A DNA stretch of 7,467 bases from CALCKW01 sp033852095 (GCA_033852095.1 JAWSVD010000145.1:1-7467); one strand, 5' to 3'; shown: positions 1-6,287, counted from the first letter of the stretch. Translations and numbers: made by a program. Notes: a model not told the origin generated them from the sequence alone.

Positions 1-225
1 CGCATGGAGAAATACCTGGGCGTGGTGCCCGGCTCAGTCACGCCACTGGCCGTGATCAACGACCGCGATGGCAAGGTGCAAGTGATCATCGAAAGCGCCC
101 TGCTACAACAAGAATGGATCTACCTGCACCCCTGCCGCAATACCCACACGACGTATATGCGGACTGCGGACCTGCAAATTGCCCTACAAGCATGGGACCA
201 CGAACCCTTGCTGCTCGACTTTTAG
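1..225 (+). CDS. YbaK/ProX-type aminoacyl-tRNA deacylase, C-terminal part (5' end outside window)
   Basis: This is the last 74 codons of a trans-editing factor of the YbaK/EbsC/ProXp superfamily, cytosolic enzymes that hydrolyse mischarged tRNAs; the ProXp-ala branch clears Ala-tRNA(Pro). What is seen: the segment LGVVPGSVTPLAVIND matches the family block 'LGV-PGSVTPFAL-ND', followed by a valine-rich strand, then HPCRNTHTT, the counterpart of the family's 'HPL-N-ATT' block, and a terminal HEPLLLDF like the usual 'GH-P--VDF' ending. The reading frame is open to the first base, and full proteins are about 160-170 residues, so roughly the first 90 are missing. The ATG at position 4 falls inside the conserved domain and is not a credible start. 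Leu is replaced by Cys in the HPL block. It is convergent with the tct operon, 38 bp away, and probably unrelated to it. Assigning ProXp-ala over YbaK or another sub-branch is inference, because the N-terminal substrate-pocket residues are not in the window. Confidence 0.85.
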   Translation, partial: RMEKYLGVVPGSVTPLAVINDRDGKVQVIIESALLQQEWIYLHPCRNTHTTYMRTADLQIALQAWDHEPLLLDF

Positions 226-235
226 CGCCTTAACA

Positions 236-270
236 GCTCGGTTTGCAGCCCTGGCCGAGCCACTCAGGGC
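236..270. terminator. Two overlapping hairpins between convergent genes (weak terminator candidate)
   Basis: Between the end of the deacylase gene and the end of tctB, GCTCGG (236-241) pairs with CCGAGC (255-260), and GCCCTG (248-253) pairs with CAGGGC (265-270). The two stems share bases and cannot form together; the second runs into the last codons and stop of tctB. No T-run follows on either strand, so this is at best a weak or Rho-assisted terminator for the convergent transcripts. Confidence 0.25.
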
Positions 271-713
271 AAAGGCACGTGCAGCACGAACTTGAACAAG
301 GCATAGAAAGCCACAACGGTCATAAAACCAGAACCACAATAGATGGCCAATGATCTGGGAGACCATCGGTCGTGCATGGCCGCCACAAGCCCAGCGCCAA
401 AGGCGACGACACTGGCGCCCAAGAACCCAATTGCCGGGATAAGAAAACAAGCCCCCAGCAATGAGAGCACGATCAATATTCGCCGCCACCAAGTGCCCTC
501 GGCAAAGCCTTCGTCGCGCGCATGACCTGACAAGAACCACTGCACGCAGGCAAACCCTGCCGCCACAATCAGAATAATCGCCACAGCTTGCGGGAAGACC
601 TTGGAGTCTACGTCCGTGTAACTGCGGGTGTCATACAGTGTCACCAGACCCGCCAGCACAAAAAACAGCGAGACCAGCAAAGAGCCGATGCGTTTCTCCT
701 TCACCTGGCTCAT
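264..713 (-). CDS. tctB: Tripartite tricarboxylate transporter small membrane subunit TctB
   Basis: Small integral membrane subunit of a TTT-family (TctCBA) secondary transporter, working with TctA in the inner membrane to import a carboxylate delivered by TctC. The 149-residue product has the usual TctB length and layout: a first hydrophobic helix at about 10-27, a loop with DSKVFPQAVA (the conserved 'FP' motif before the second helix, about 42-62), hydrophobic segments around 78-113, and a last one at about 121-143 ending in VPLP, as many TctB proteins do. The start is the ATG at 713, not the upstream starts in the same frame, because its ATGA overlaps the tctA stop (translational coupling) and GGAG at 722-725 lies 8 bases upstream. 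It is the last gene of the operon, after tctA; the classical Salmonella order is tctC-tctB-tctA. TctB sequences are poorly conserved, so position next to tctA supports the call as much as sequence does. Confidence 0.9.
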   Translation of the reverse strand: MSQVKEKRIGSLLVSLFFVLAGLVTLYDTRSYTDVDSKVFPQAVAIILIVAAGFACVQWFLSGHARDEGFAEGTWWRRILIVLSLLGACFLIPAIGFLGASVVAFGAGLVAAMHDRWSPRSLAIYCGSGFMTVVAFYALFKFVLHVPLP

Positions 714-2209
714 GCCTCTCTCTCCAGTTTTGCGTTCTTGCGCGCGATATACGCCGGAAAAATCAGCGTGATCAAGGTGAAGACAATGATCGCTTGCGAG
801 ATCGGGCGGCCAAAAAACATGCCGAACAAATTGTGTGTTGCCGCGCCTATGGTCCAGCTCTGCACAAAACCTTGCTCGGCAATAGGCCCCAGTATAAGCC
901 CGAGTACAATCGGTGAGGCGGCATAACCAAAGCGCGACACCACCCAGCCAAACACACCGAGACAAATCATGATCACCACGTCCGACACGCTGTTGCGAAT
1001 AGCAAAGGTACCGATCACCGTCATAAAACCCACGGTGGGCACCAGCACCGCTTTGGATATGGTGACGATTGACTTATAGGCGTAGCGACCGATCAGCAGC
1101 CCGGCGGGCAACATCAACGCGGTGGCGATGATCAGCCCGTAGATAAAGGTATAAACGATCGAGCCACCGGACTCGAACAGCGCCGGACCGGTGCGCACCC
1201 CTTGCACCATGAGCGCGCCGAGTATCACCGCATCGGGGGGAGTGCCTGGGATGCCCAGCACCAGCGTGGGTATAAAGCCCCCACCCACGGTTGCGTTATT
1301 AGCCGACTCCGTGGCGATGATCCCGTCTGGCTCACCCTCGCCGAAACGCTGCTCTGGCCGCGCGGTGCGCTTGGCCTCTGAGTAGGCCACCAAACCCGCC
1401 ACCGAACCCCCGGCACCCGGCAAGATGCCCACGACCGTACCAATCACCGACGAACGAATCAGGTTGAACTTAGAGCCCAGCGCCAAGCGAGCGGCGTCGC
1501 CAATGCGCACAGCCTTGGCATCGTCTTTTACCTTGAGATGCCTATCCGGCGTGGCGACCAAATCGATCAGCACGGGGATACAGTACAAGCCGATCAGCGC
1601 CCCGACCACCCCAAAGCCACCGATCATGACTTGGCTGCCGAAGGTCAGGCGAATATCTGCGGAGATCTCCGCCACACCCACCGTGGACAGCACCATACCA
1701 AATGCGCCACCGGCCAAGCCCTTGGCCAAATTGCCGTTAGACAAGGACGCAATCAGCGACAGCCCAAACACCGACAGCCAAAAGTACTCAATAGGGCCGA
1801 AAGCCAAGGCCACTTTGGACAAGGGCGGGGCGAGAAACAACAGTGCCAGTGCCCCCACCATGCCGCCAAAGACCGAGGCGAAACAAGCGAGTGCAACCGC
1901 GAGATCCCCCTCGCCGCGCTTGGCCATGGGGTAGCCATCAAAGGTGGTTGCAATGGCCGAGGGCGTGCCCGGTGTGTTGAGCAAGATGGCGGCGTAGGCA
2001 CCGCCATAGATTGCCCCGGTATAGATAGCACCCAACAAGATCAGCGCGGACGCGGGCTCCATGCTGAAGGTGATGGGCACCAGCACGGCCACCGCCATGG
2101 TCGCGGTCAGCCCTGGGATGGAACCGATGACTGTACCGGCCACCACACCGAACAACGCCAGCGCAAAATTGAACGGCGTCAACGCCGATAGAAAATGACT
2201 GAAATCCAT
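710..2209 (-). CDS. tctA: Tripartite tricarboxylate transporter large permease TctA
   Basis: Large permease of a TTT-family carboxylate importer: a very hydrophobic 499-residue inner-membrane protein with about a dozen membrane segments, within the usual family length of about 500. Conserved blocks are in order: GSIPGLTATMAV (29-40); the signature with YGGAYAAILLNTPGTPSA (68-85) running into DGYPMAKRG (91-99); GILPGAGGSVAGLVAYSEAK (261-280); ATESANNATVGGGFIPTL (299-316) followed by LGIPGTPPDAVILGALMVQG (318-337); and GLILGPIAEQ (437-446). The paired PG-containing loops are the family hallmark and probably shape the substrate path. The ATG at 2209 was chosen because AGGGA sits 6 bases upstream and the protein then begins in the usual way; an in-frame GTG at 2236 would add nine residues but has no ribosome site. 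It follows tctC after 135 bp and overlaps tctB by four bases. Substrate cannot be read from sequence: relatives carry citrate, tartrate, glutamate, aromatic acids and others. Confidence 0.96.
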   Translation of the reverse strand: MDFSHFLSALTPFNFALALFGVVAGTVIGSIPGLTATMAVAVLVPITFSMEPASALILLGAIYTGAIYGGAYAAILLNTPGTPSAIATTFDGYPMAKRGEGDLAVALACFASVFGGMVGALALLFLAPPLSKVALAFGPIEYFWLSVFGLSLIASLSNGNLAKGLAGGAFGMVLSTVGVAEISADIRLTFGSQVMIGGFGVVGALIGLYCIPVLIDLVATPDRHLKVKDDAKAVRIGDAARLALGSKFNLIRSSVIGTVVGILPGAGGSVAGLVAYSEAKRTARPEQRFGEGEPDGIIATESANNATVGGGFIPTLVLGIPGTPPDAVILGALMVQGVRTGPALFESGGSIVYTFIYGLIIATALMLPAGLLIGRYAYKSIVTISKAVLVPTVGFMTVIGTFAIRNSVSDVVIMICLGVFGWVVSRFGYAASPIVLGLILGPIAEQGFVQSWTIGAATHNLFGMFFGRPISQAIIVFTLITLIFPAYIARKNAKLEREA

Positions 2210-2268
2210 GAACAATCCCTGAGGTACTGCAAACACGCAAAAAGCACGGCTCGAAATCCAGAGCGGGA

Positions 2269-2322
2269 GCGCCTGGCTGTGGCCAGAGCGCCCCCGCCCC
2301 CAGCCTCTTCATTTACAGAGGC
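2269..2322 (-). promoter_or_regulatory. Two hairpins in the tctC-tctA intercistronic gap
   Basis: The 135 bases between tctC and tctA hold two inverted repeats. In the direction of transcription, GCCTCT/AGAGGC (2317-2322 with 2303-2308; 6-bp stem, 8-base loop) comes first. Then CTGGC/GCCAG (2282-2286 with 2273-2277; 4-base loop) follows, extended by a GCGC/GCGC outer stem (2288-2291 with 2269-2272) across a one-base bulge at 2287. Neither is followed by a T-run, so they are not full intrinsic terminators. A structure here could stabilise the tctC message or damp read-through into the permease genes, giving more binding protein than permease; that role is inference. Confidence 0.4.
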
Positions 2323-2344
2323 ATTGCGCTACTCCATCCCCGCG

Positions 2345-3298
2345 CTATTTGATCAACCCAGCAGCCCGCGCGTCCTTCAGATACTCTGCAACACGTCCCT
2401 CCATGAACTCGTCCATGCCGGCCGCATCCACGTCCAACATCGCAAAACCGCCGTCCAACATCTGCTGGCGGAACTCGGGGTCTTGGTTGATCTGGCCAAT
2501 CATGTCGGACCACATCTGCTTAGTCTCCGCACTGGCCGTATTCGGCAGCGCAATGCCTCGGTAGGCACCGCCGACAATGTCGTAGCCCAGCTCTTTGAAG
2601 GTAGGCACCTCAGGGAACAGAGGGTGCCGCTCTTCCATGGCGACAGCCAGCATGCGCACGGCCTCACCTTGTTTGGCACCGACAGTTGTATAACCCCACT
2701 CCGCCTTGACCTGCTTGCCGAGCAGCGCAATCACCGCCGCACCGGTGCCTTTAAATGGCACGTAGGTGGTTTTCGCCTCGATCATTTTGTCGAATTTGAT
2801 CTGCGCGAGGTGATTTGCACTGGCCTTGCCCGAGCCCGAAAAGACCACTTGCCCTGGGTTCGCTTTGGCGTCATCCACCAAGTCTGCGAGAGTCTGGTAC
2901 GGGCTGTCCGCCGTCACGACTATCGCGTCTGGCGTGTAATGGAACATGTAGAAGGTATTGATGTCTTCGGTGGTGAAACCGACGTTCTTCTGTGCGGGCT
3001 TGATAATGATGTGCGGAAGATTGACCCCCATGATCGTCTGACCATTGGCGTTCAATCCGTTGAGTGAAGCCCAGCCAACGGCTCCGCCGCCGCCCGGCTT
3101 GTAGCTAATGACCAAATCTTGATCAAAGTGCTTTTTAAAATAGGGCTGTTGAAAACGGGCAGAAACATCTGACTCTCCACCCGGCCCAAAGGGAATTATG
3201 TACTCGACTGAGCCATCCAGGGCCGCGCTCGCCCCTGAGGCAGTCGCTAAAACAAGCGCAAGAGCAACGGCTGTCTTCTTTAACATCGTGTGAAGCAT
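2345..3298 (-). CDS. tctC: Periplasmic carboxylate-binding protein TctC (Bug family)
   Basis: Extracytoplasmic solute receptor of a TTT transporter, Bug/TctC family: a two-lobed periplasmic protein that captures a carboxylate and hands it to TctA/TctB. The 317-residue product starts with a Sec signal peptide (charged MLHTMLKK, hydrophobic core about 9-20, ASA cleavage site after residue 25). Family blocks follow: IPFGPGGESDVSARF (35-49), corresponding to the usual 'PFAPGG-TD--AR' ligand loop; ISYKPGGGGAVGWASL (64-79); FKGTGAAVIALLGKQVKAEW (182-201); and PLFPEVPTFKELGYDI (227-241) leading into GGAYRGIALP (243-252). Asp44 corresponds to the ligand-loop aspartate that contacts the ligand carboxylate in Bug proteins. 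The ATG at 3298 is preferred over one at 3325 because GGGAGG (3306-3311) lies 7 bases upstream and the signal peptide then begins normally. It is the first gene of the operon; Bug proteins occur in hundreds of paralogues, so the ligand is not predictable. Confidence 0.95.
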   Translation of the reverse strand: MLHTMLKKTAVALALVLATASGASAALDGSVEYIIPFGPGGESDVSARFQQPYFKKHFDQDLVISYKPGGGGAVGWASLNGLNANGQTIMGVNLPHIIIKPAQKNVGFTTEDINTFYMFHYTPDAIVVTADSPYQTLADLVDDAKANPGQVVFSGSGKASANHLAQIKFDKMIEAKTTYVPFKGTGAAVIALLGKQVKAEWGYTTVGAKQGEAVRMLAVAMEERHPLFPEVPTFKELGYDIVGGAYRGIALPNTASAETKQMWSDMIGQINQDPEFRQQMLDGGFAMLDVDAAGMDEFMEGRVAEYLKDARAAGLIK

Positions 3299-3343
3299 GG
3301 TACTTCCTCCCAGTGAAACACTCATAGAAATTGCGTTAATCAG

Positions 3344-3364
3344 GTGTAGATCGCGTGCAGATCT
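3344..3364 (-). promoter_or_regulatory. Tandem 9-mer upstream of tctC, candidate operator
   Basis: On the plus strand GTGTAGATC (3344-3352) and GTGCAGATC (3355-3363) repeat 8 of 9 bases with an 11-bp period, about one helical turn, 46-66 bases upstream of the tctC ATG. A looser copy, GTGCAG-gc-AGATC, follows at 3423-3435. The second copy, read toward tctC, is AGATCTGCACG, an 11-base word that recurs upstream of the dehydrogenase gene at 4687-4697. Phased repeats at this distance suit a regulator site; which protein binds is not shown by the sequence. Confidence 0.4.
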
Positions 3365-3694
3365 GGCGTTCTCACATCAAAACTGCAGCGCCTGTGCGGT
3401 CACAACAACCGACGCATACCCAGTGCAGGCAGATCCATTGAAAACAATCACAACACAGCAAGCGGCAATAAAATGCACTTTGGCGAGACTGCCCGTCACT
3501 GCTCTAAAACTCAGCCCGAAAGCCGCTGCGCTCGCCCGTCGTCAGTACCAACAAGGCCTCGTCAAGCTGGTTCCAGCCTCAGAACTAAGCCCATATCCTA
3601 TTGATATAGAGATCTTAACGGGACAGCACTGTAATACCGCAGTCGCCAGCCTCTAAACAATGCACCCAGCACCTCATGCAGCGCCATCGCCTAG

Positions 3695-3761
3695 ATTATG
3701 ATCGAACGATAATTTTTGTCGAACCATATAAATTTAACAATATGTAAAATATTTCTTTAAG
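3695..3761 (+). promoter_or_regulatory. AT-rich promoter/operator region of the first lysR gene
   Basis: Two dyads lie in an AT-rich island before the regulator gene. The first, at 3698-3713, is ATCG-AA-CGAT flanked by a matching AT pair, and overlaps ATTAT-N9-ATAAT (3695-3713). The second is CATAT-N10-ATATG (3725-3744). A possible promoter is TTAACA (3734-3739, 5 of 6 to TTGACA), a 16-base spacer, and TTTAAG (3756-3761, 4 of 6 to TATAAT). LysR regulators commonly repress themselves through interrupted dyads near their own promoter, so the second dyad, which spans the -35 element, is a fair candidate. The promoter call itself is weak. Confidence 0.35.
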
Positions 3762-3823
3762 AGTAGTATCGGAAGCACCGGCAAAGACAAACACGAAGCT
3801 CGGGCTGCCGGAGGGAGAATCAC

Positions 3824-4717
3824 ATGAGTATCGCCTTACTAAAATCACTGATTGCTGTAGCCGAAGACGGCAGCTTTAGCGCCGCTGCAGATCGTGTGTG
3901 CGTATCCCAGGCGGCCGTGGGTCAACAGATGCGACGTCTGGAGGCTCAGTTCAACGTGGTGCTTTTCGACCGCAGCCAGAAAACACCCCAGCTCAATCAA
4001 CTCGGCAAAGCACTGGTACCGAAAGCGGTCAATCTGGTGCGGGCCTACGAAACCATCTTCGATGATTTGATCGGCGATGCCCGCTTGATCGGAGATCTAA
4101 ATCTCGGCGCCGTGCCCTCCACCATTCGCGGCCTCATCCCCAAATCCATCAAACGGCTTGTCACCGATTGCCCCGACCTGCACATTCGTGTGGTGCCCGA
4201 ATTATCGGGTGAATTGCTGGCGCAGGTGGAGCGCGGCGCACTCGACGCGGCGGTACTCAGTAAACCTGCACATATCACAAAAAACCTGAATTGGATCCCC
4301 TTTGTCGATGAAGAGCTGGTGCTGCTGACCTCGCCGGAAGTCAGCGAAAACGACCCGCTCAAAATCATGAAAGACATGCCCTATATCCGCCACACCCGCC
4401 GTGCAGTGGTCGGCATATTGGTCGAAGAGTGGTTGGAGCAGAACAAGATCAGCGTGCGGGATTCCATGGAGATGGGCTCACTAGAGACCATCGCCAGCAT
4501 GATCTCGCACAACCTCGGGGTCTCCGTGGTGCCCAACATCTGTGTGCCCGACCCTATATTCGCTTCGCTGCGAAAAATATCCCTAGGGCCTACCACCACA
4601 TCGCGCACCCTGGGCATTCTCACCCGAGCGGATTGCTCCAAAATACTGCTGATCGATCGATTGCTGGAAAAAATCACAGAGACCATAGATCTGCACGAAG
4701 CCGCCACCCCCGAATAA
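3824..4717 (+). CDS. LysR-family transcriptional regulator (beside tct operon)
   Basis: A 297-residue LysR-type regulator, the standard family length. The N-terminal winged helix-turn-helix covers about residues 1-60, with FSAAADRVCVSQAAVGQQMR (18-37) as the recognition region, followed by the usual RLEAQFNVVLFDR (38-50) and a linker helix. The rest is the periplasmic-binding-protein-like effector domain, beginning near GDLNLGAVPSTI (90-101) and including MPYIRHTRRAVVG (185-197) and ISHNLGVSVVP (227-237). The start is secure: GGAGGGA (3810-3816) lies 7 bases upstream of the ATG. It is divergent from tctC and 92 bp upstream of, and on the same strand as, the dehydrogenase gene. A LysR gene in this position usually controls the adjacent transporter in response to its substrate or a derived metabolite, and represses itself; here that is inference. 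Base composition and codon use look like those of the neighbours. Confidence 0.95.
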   Translation: MSIALLKSLIAVAEDGSFSAAADRVCVSQAAVGQQMRRLEAQFNVVLFDRSQKTPQLNQLGKALVPKAVNLVRAYETIFDDLIGDARLIGDLNLGAVPSTIRGLIPKSIKRLVTDCPDLHIRVVPELSGELLAQVERGALDAAVLSKPAHITKNLNWIPFVDEELVLLTSPEVSENDPLKIMKDMPYIRHTRRAVVGILVEEWLEQNKISVRDSMEMGSLETIASMISHNLGVSVVPNICVPDPIFASLRKISLGPTTTSRTLGILTRADCSKILLIDRLLEKITETIDLHEAATPE

Positions 4718-4809
4718 ACCAGCGCTTTAGTTCAAATTAAAAATCTTTGATTTGCAATTGGGTCCTGTTTCACCAAAACTCATGACCCTTCTAGGTTTCG
4801 GTAACTCAA
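4687..4809 (+). promoter_or_regulatory. Upstream region of the dehydrogenase gene
   Basis: AGATCTGCACG (4687-4697), shared with the tctC upstream region in the same orientation to its downstream gene, lies inside the last codons of the regulator gene, 113-123 bases before the GTG start. Further down is an interrupted dyad CAAAT-N12-ATTTG (4733-4754) in an AT-rich patch. I saw no good -35/-10 pair, so transcription may continue from the regulator gene or need an activator. No strong Shine-Dalgarno precedes the GTG; an AGG at 4794-4796 is too far away. Confidence 0.35.
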
Positions 4810-6237
4810 GTGTCTTCATTCAGCGCTGCACAACACTCTGCATTGGCCCGCATCAAGTCCATTCTAGGCCCCTCAGGGTGGCGAGAGCCCGCTGCCGATG
4901 ATGCGCATTTTGACGATCCAAGAGGCAACTTAAAAGGCCAGGCGATGCTGATCGCCCTGCCCGACTCCACCGAGCAGGTCGCTGCCGTGGTCAGCTGTTG
5001 CAGCGATGAAAAAATTGGCCTCGTGCCCTACAGTGGCGGCACTGGGGTTGTGGCCGGGCAGCTGTCTATCCACAGTGATGCCGTGATCGTGCTGTCGCTC
5101 AAACGCATGAACCGCGTGCGCAAGTTCCTGCCAGAAGATGCAGCAGTAGTGGTGGAAGCGGGCTGCATATTGCAGTCGATCCACGACTACGCCGCAGCGC
5201 AAGACATGATGTTCCCGCTCAGTATGGGGTCTAAGGGCAGTTGCTGCATCGGTGGCAACCTCGCCACCAACGCCGGTGGAATCCAGGTACTGCGCCACGG
5301 CAACGCGCGCGACCTCTGCCTCGGCATCGAGGCCGTGCTGCCCGATGGCTCCGTGCTGCACGAGCTCAGCCCGCTGCGGAAAAACAACACAGGTTATGAT
5401 CTGCGGCATTTGCTGATAGGCAGTGAAGGCACCTTAGGGGTAATCACCGCTGCAACCCTGACACTCAAACCCGTAGAAGCTGAATCCGCCGTGTGCTTCT
5501 GCGCACTCAACAGCCCAAAACAAGCGGTTGAACTGCTGCACAAGCTGCGACAGCAACTGGGCGAGAACATCTCGGCCATTGAATTGATGTGTGGCTTAGG
5601 ACTGTCACTGGTCACACATCACTTCAGCGATCTGCGCTCGCCCTTCAGCCAAGAATACCCCTGGTATCTGTTGATCGAAGTGGCCAGCCAAATTGGGGTA
5701 GCCGAGCAGCTTGAACAAGCCCTTGGCGAACACCTAGAGCAAGCACTCATCGTGGACGCCGTGGTGGCGACTTCACAGAGCCAGGCGGGAGCCCTTTGGT
5801 CACTGCGCGAGAACACCCCCGAGAGCAACCGCTTGGCCGGGGCCATTTGCAGCAGTGACACCTCGGTCCCTATCAGTCAGATCGACGCCTTCATCCAGCA
5901 CACCCTCGAAGCCATGCACGGCATAGACCCCGGCCTGCGCACCAACAGCTACGGCCACATTGGCGACGGCAACATACACCACAACGTCTTCCCCCCCGCA
6001 GGCATCAGCAAGCAGCAATACCTCGCGGACATGCCCGGTGCAGTCGAGGCCGTGCGCATGGCCATCAACGAGAGCACCCACCGCTGCGACGGGGCCATCA
6101 GCGCCGAGCACGGCATTGGCCGCCTCAAAAGCAAAGACATACAGCAGTATCTGAGCCCTGAGAAGCTCGCGGTGATGAAGGCGATCAAGCAGGCGATAGA
6201 CCCGCTCAACATCATGAACCCGGGTGCCCTGCTCTAA
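4810..6237 (+). CDS. FAD-linked D-2-hydroxyacid dehydrogenase (GlcD / D-2-hydroxyglutarate dehydrogenase type)
   Basis: A 475-residue FAD enzyme of the VAO/PCMH superfamily (FAD_binding_4 plus FAD-oxidase_C). Relatives oxidise D-2-hydroxyacids (D-lactate, glycolate, D-2-hydroxyglutarate, D-malate) to 2-oxoacids and pass electrons to a quinone or flavoprotein. FAD-domain blocks: PYSGGTGVVAGQ (73-84), MGSKGSCCIGGNLATNAGG (139-157), and NTGYDLRHLLIGSEGTLGVI (193-212). The C-terminal domain has LWSLRE (329-334), GHIGDGNIHHN (382-392) and AEHGIG (432-437); by analogy with human D-2-hydroxyglutarate dehydrogenase, His383, His390 and Glu433 would hold the divalent metal and Arg333 a substrate carboxylate. 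The loop normally reading 'K-D-S-P' is CSSDTSVP (347-354), with Ser where most relatives have Lys. The GTG start is supported by protein length and normal N-terminus, but has no good ribosome site; no in-frame ATG lies upstream. Downstream of and co-directional with the regulator gene. The exact substrate is unknown. Confidence 0.93.
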   Translation: MSSFSAAQHSALARIKSILGPSGWREPAADDAHFDDPRGNLKGQAMLIALPDSTEQVAAVVSCCSDEKIGLVPYSGGTGVVAGQLSIHSDAVIVLSLKRMNRVRKFLPEDAAVVVEAGCILQSIHDYAAAQDMMFPLSMGSKGSCCIGGNLATNAGGIQVLRHGNARDLCLGIEAVLPDGSVLHELSPLRKNNTGYDLRHLLIGSEGTLGVITAATLTLKPVEAESAVCFCALNSPKQAVELLHKLRQQLGENISAIELMCGLGLSLVTHHFSDLRSPFSQEYPWYLLIEVASQIGVAEQLEQALGEHLEQALIVDAVVATSQSQAGALWSLRENTPESNRLAGAICSSDTSVPISQIDAFIQHTLEAMHGIDPGLRTNSYGHIGDGNIHHNVFPPAGISKQQYLADMPGAVEAVRMAINESTHRCDGAISAEHGIGRLKSKDIQQYLSPEKLAVMKAIKQAIDPLNIMNPGALL

Positions 6238-6257
6238 AAAACACCACTAACACAAGC

Positions 6258-6274
6258 CCGCGATCAAGCCGCGG
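6258..6274. terminator. Short GC hairpin after the dehydrogenase gene
   Basis: CCGCG (6258-6262) pairs with CGCGG (6270-6274) around a 7-base loop, 21 bases after the dehydrogenase stop and in the gap between convergent genes. No T-run follows on either strand, so intrinsic termination is doubtful. Confidence 0.25.
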
Positions 6275-6287
6275 ACAAGGCACACCA

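Larger units (their letters stand above)
3299..3823. other. Long 525-bp region between divergent tctC and the lysR gene; no convincing gene
   Basis: This stretch holds the control regions of two divergent genes. The tctC-proximal part has the tandem 9-mer described separately and a small dyad ATTG-AAAA-CAAT at 3437-3448. The lysR-proximal part (about 3692-3765) is sharply AT-rich with dyads and a possible promoter. I found no convincing -35/-10 pair for tctC. One open frame on the plus strand runs from 3297 to 3656 (119 codons), but it begins on top of the tctC start, has no ribosome site, uses codons such as ATA, AGA, AGG and CTA more freely than its neighbours, and matches no family I know. 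It is not called as a gene. The length is generous for a simple LysR-controlled promoter pair and could hold a small RNA or a gene remnant. Confidence 0.5.

Noticed and set aside
714..965. N-terminal extension of tctB up to 965
   Set aside because: The added 84 residues are tctA sequence read out of frame; the ATG at 713 with ATGA overlap and GGAG upstream is the proper start.
1425..2191. Long plus-strand open frames opposite tctA
   Set aside because: Both are shadows of the tctA coding frame with repetitive Pro/Thr- or Gln/Arg/His-rich composition and no domain.
2210..2236. GTG start of tctA nine codons upstream
   Set aside because: No ribosome site precedes it, whereas AGGGA is well placed for the ATG at 2209.
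2195..3067. 290-codon open frame on the plus strand, antisense to tctC
   Set aside because: It lies opposite a clear TctC gene, has low-complexity and His/Arg-rich composition typical of a reverse-strand shadow, and shows no recognisable domain.
3297..3656. 119-codon plus-strand open frame in the tctC-lysR gap
   Set aside because: It starts on top of the tctC start codon, has no ribosome site, codon use differs from real neighbours and no family is recognised. Kept only as an open question about the gap.
5991..5997. Run of seven C in the dehydrogenase gene, a possible frameshift spot
   Set aside because: The reading frame and conserved blocks continue correctly on both sides, so there is no sign of a frameshift.
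5800..6215. Minus-strand open frames within the dehydrogenase gene
   Set aside because: They lie opposite strongly conserved FAD-oxidase_C motifs and show no domain of their own.
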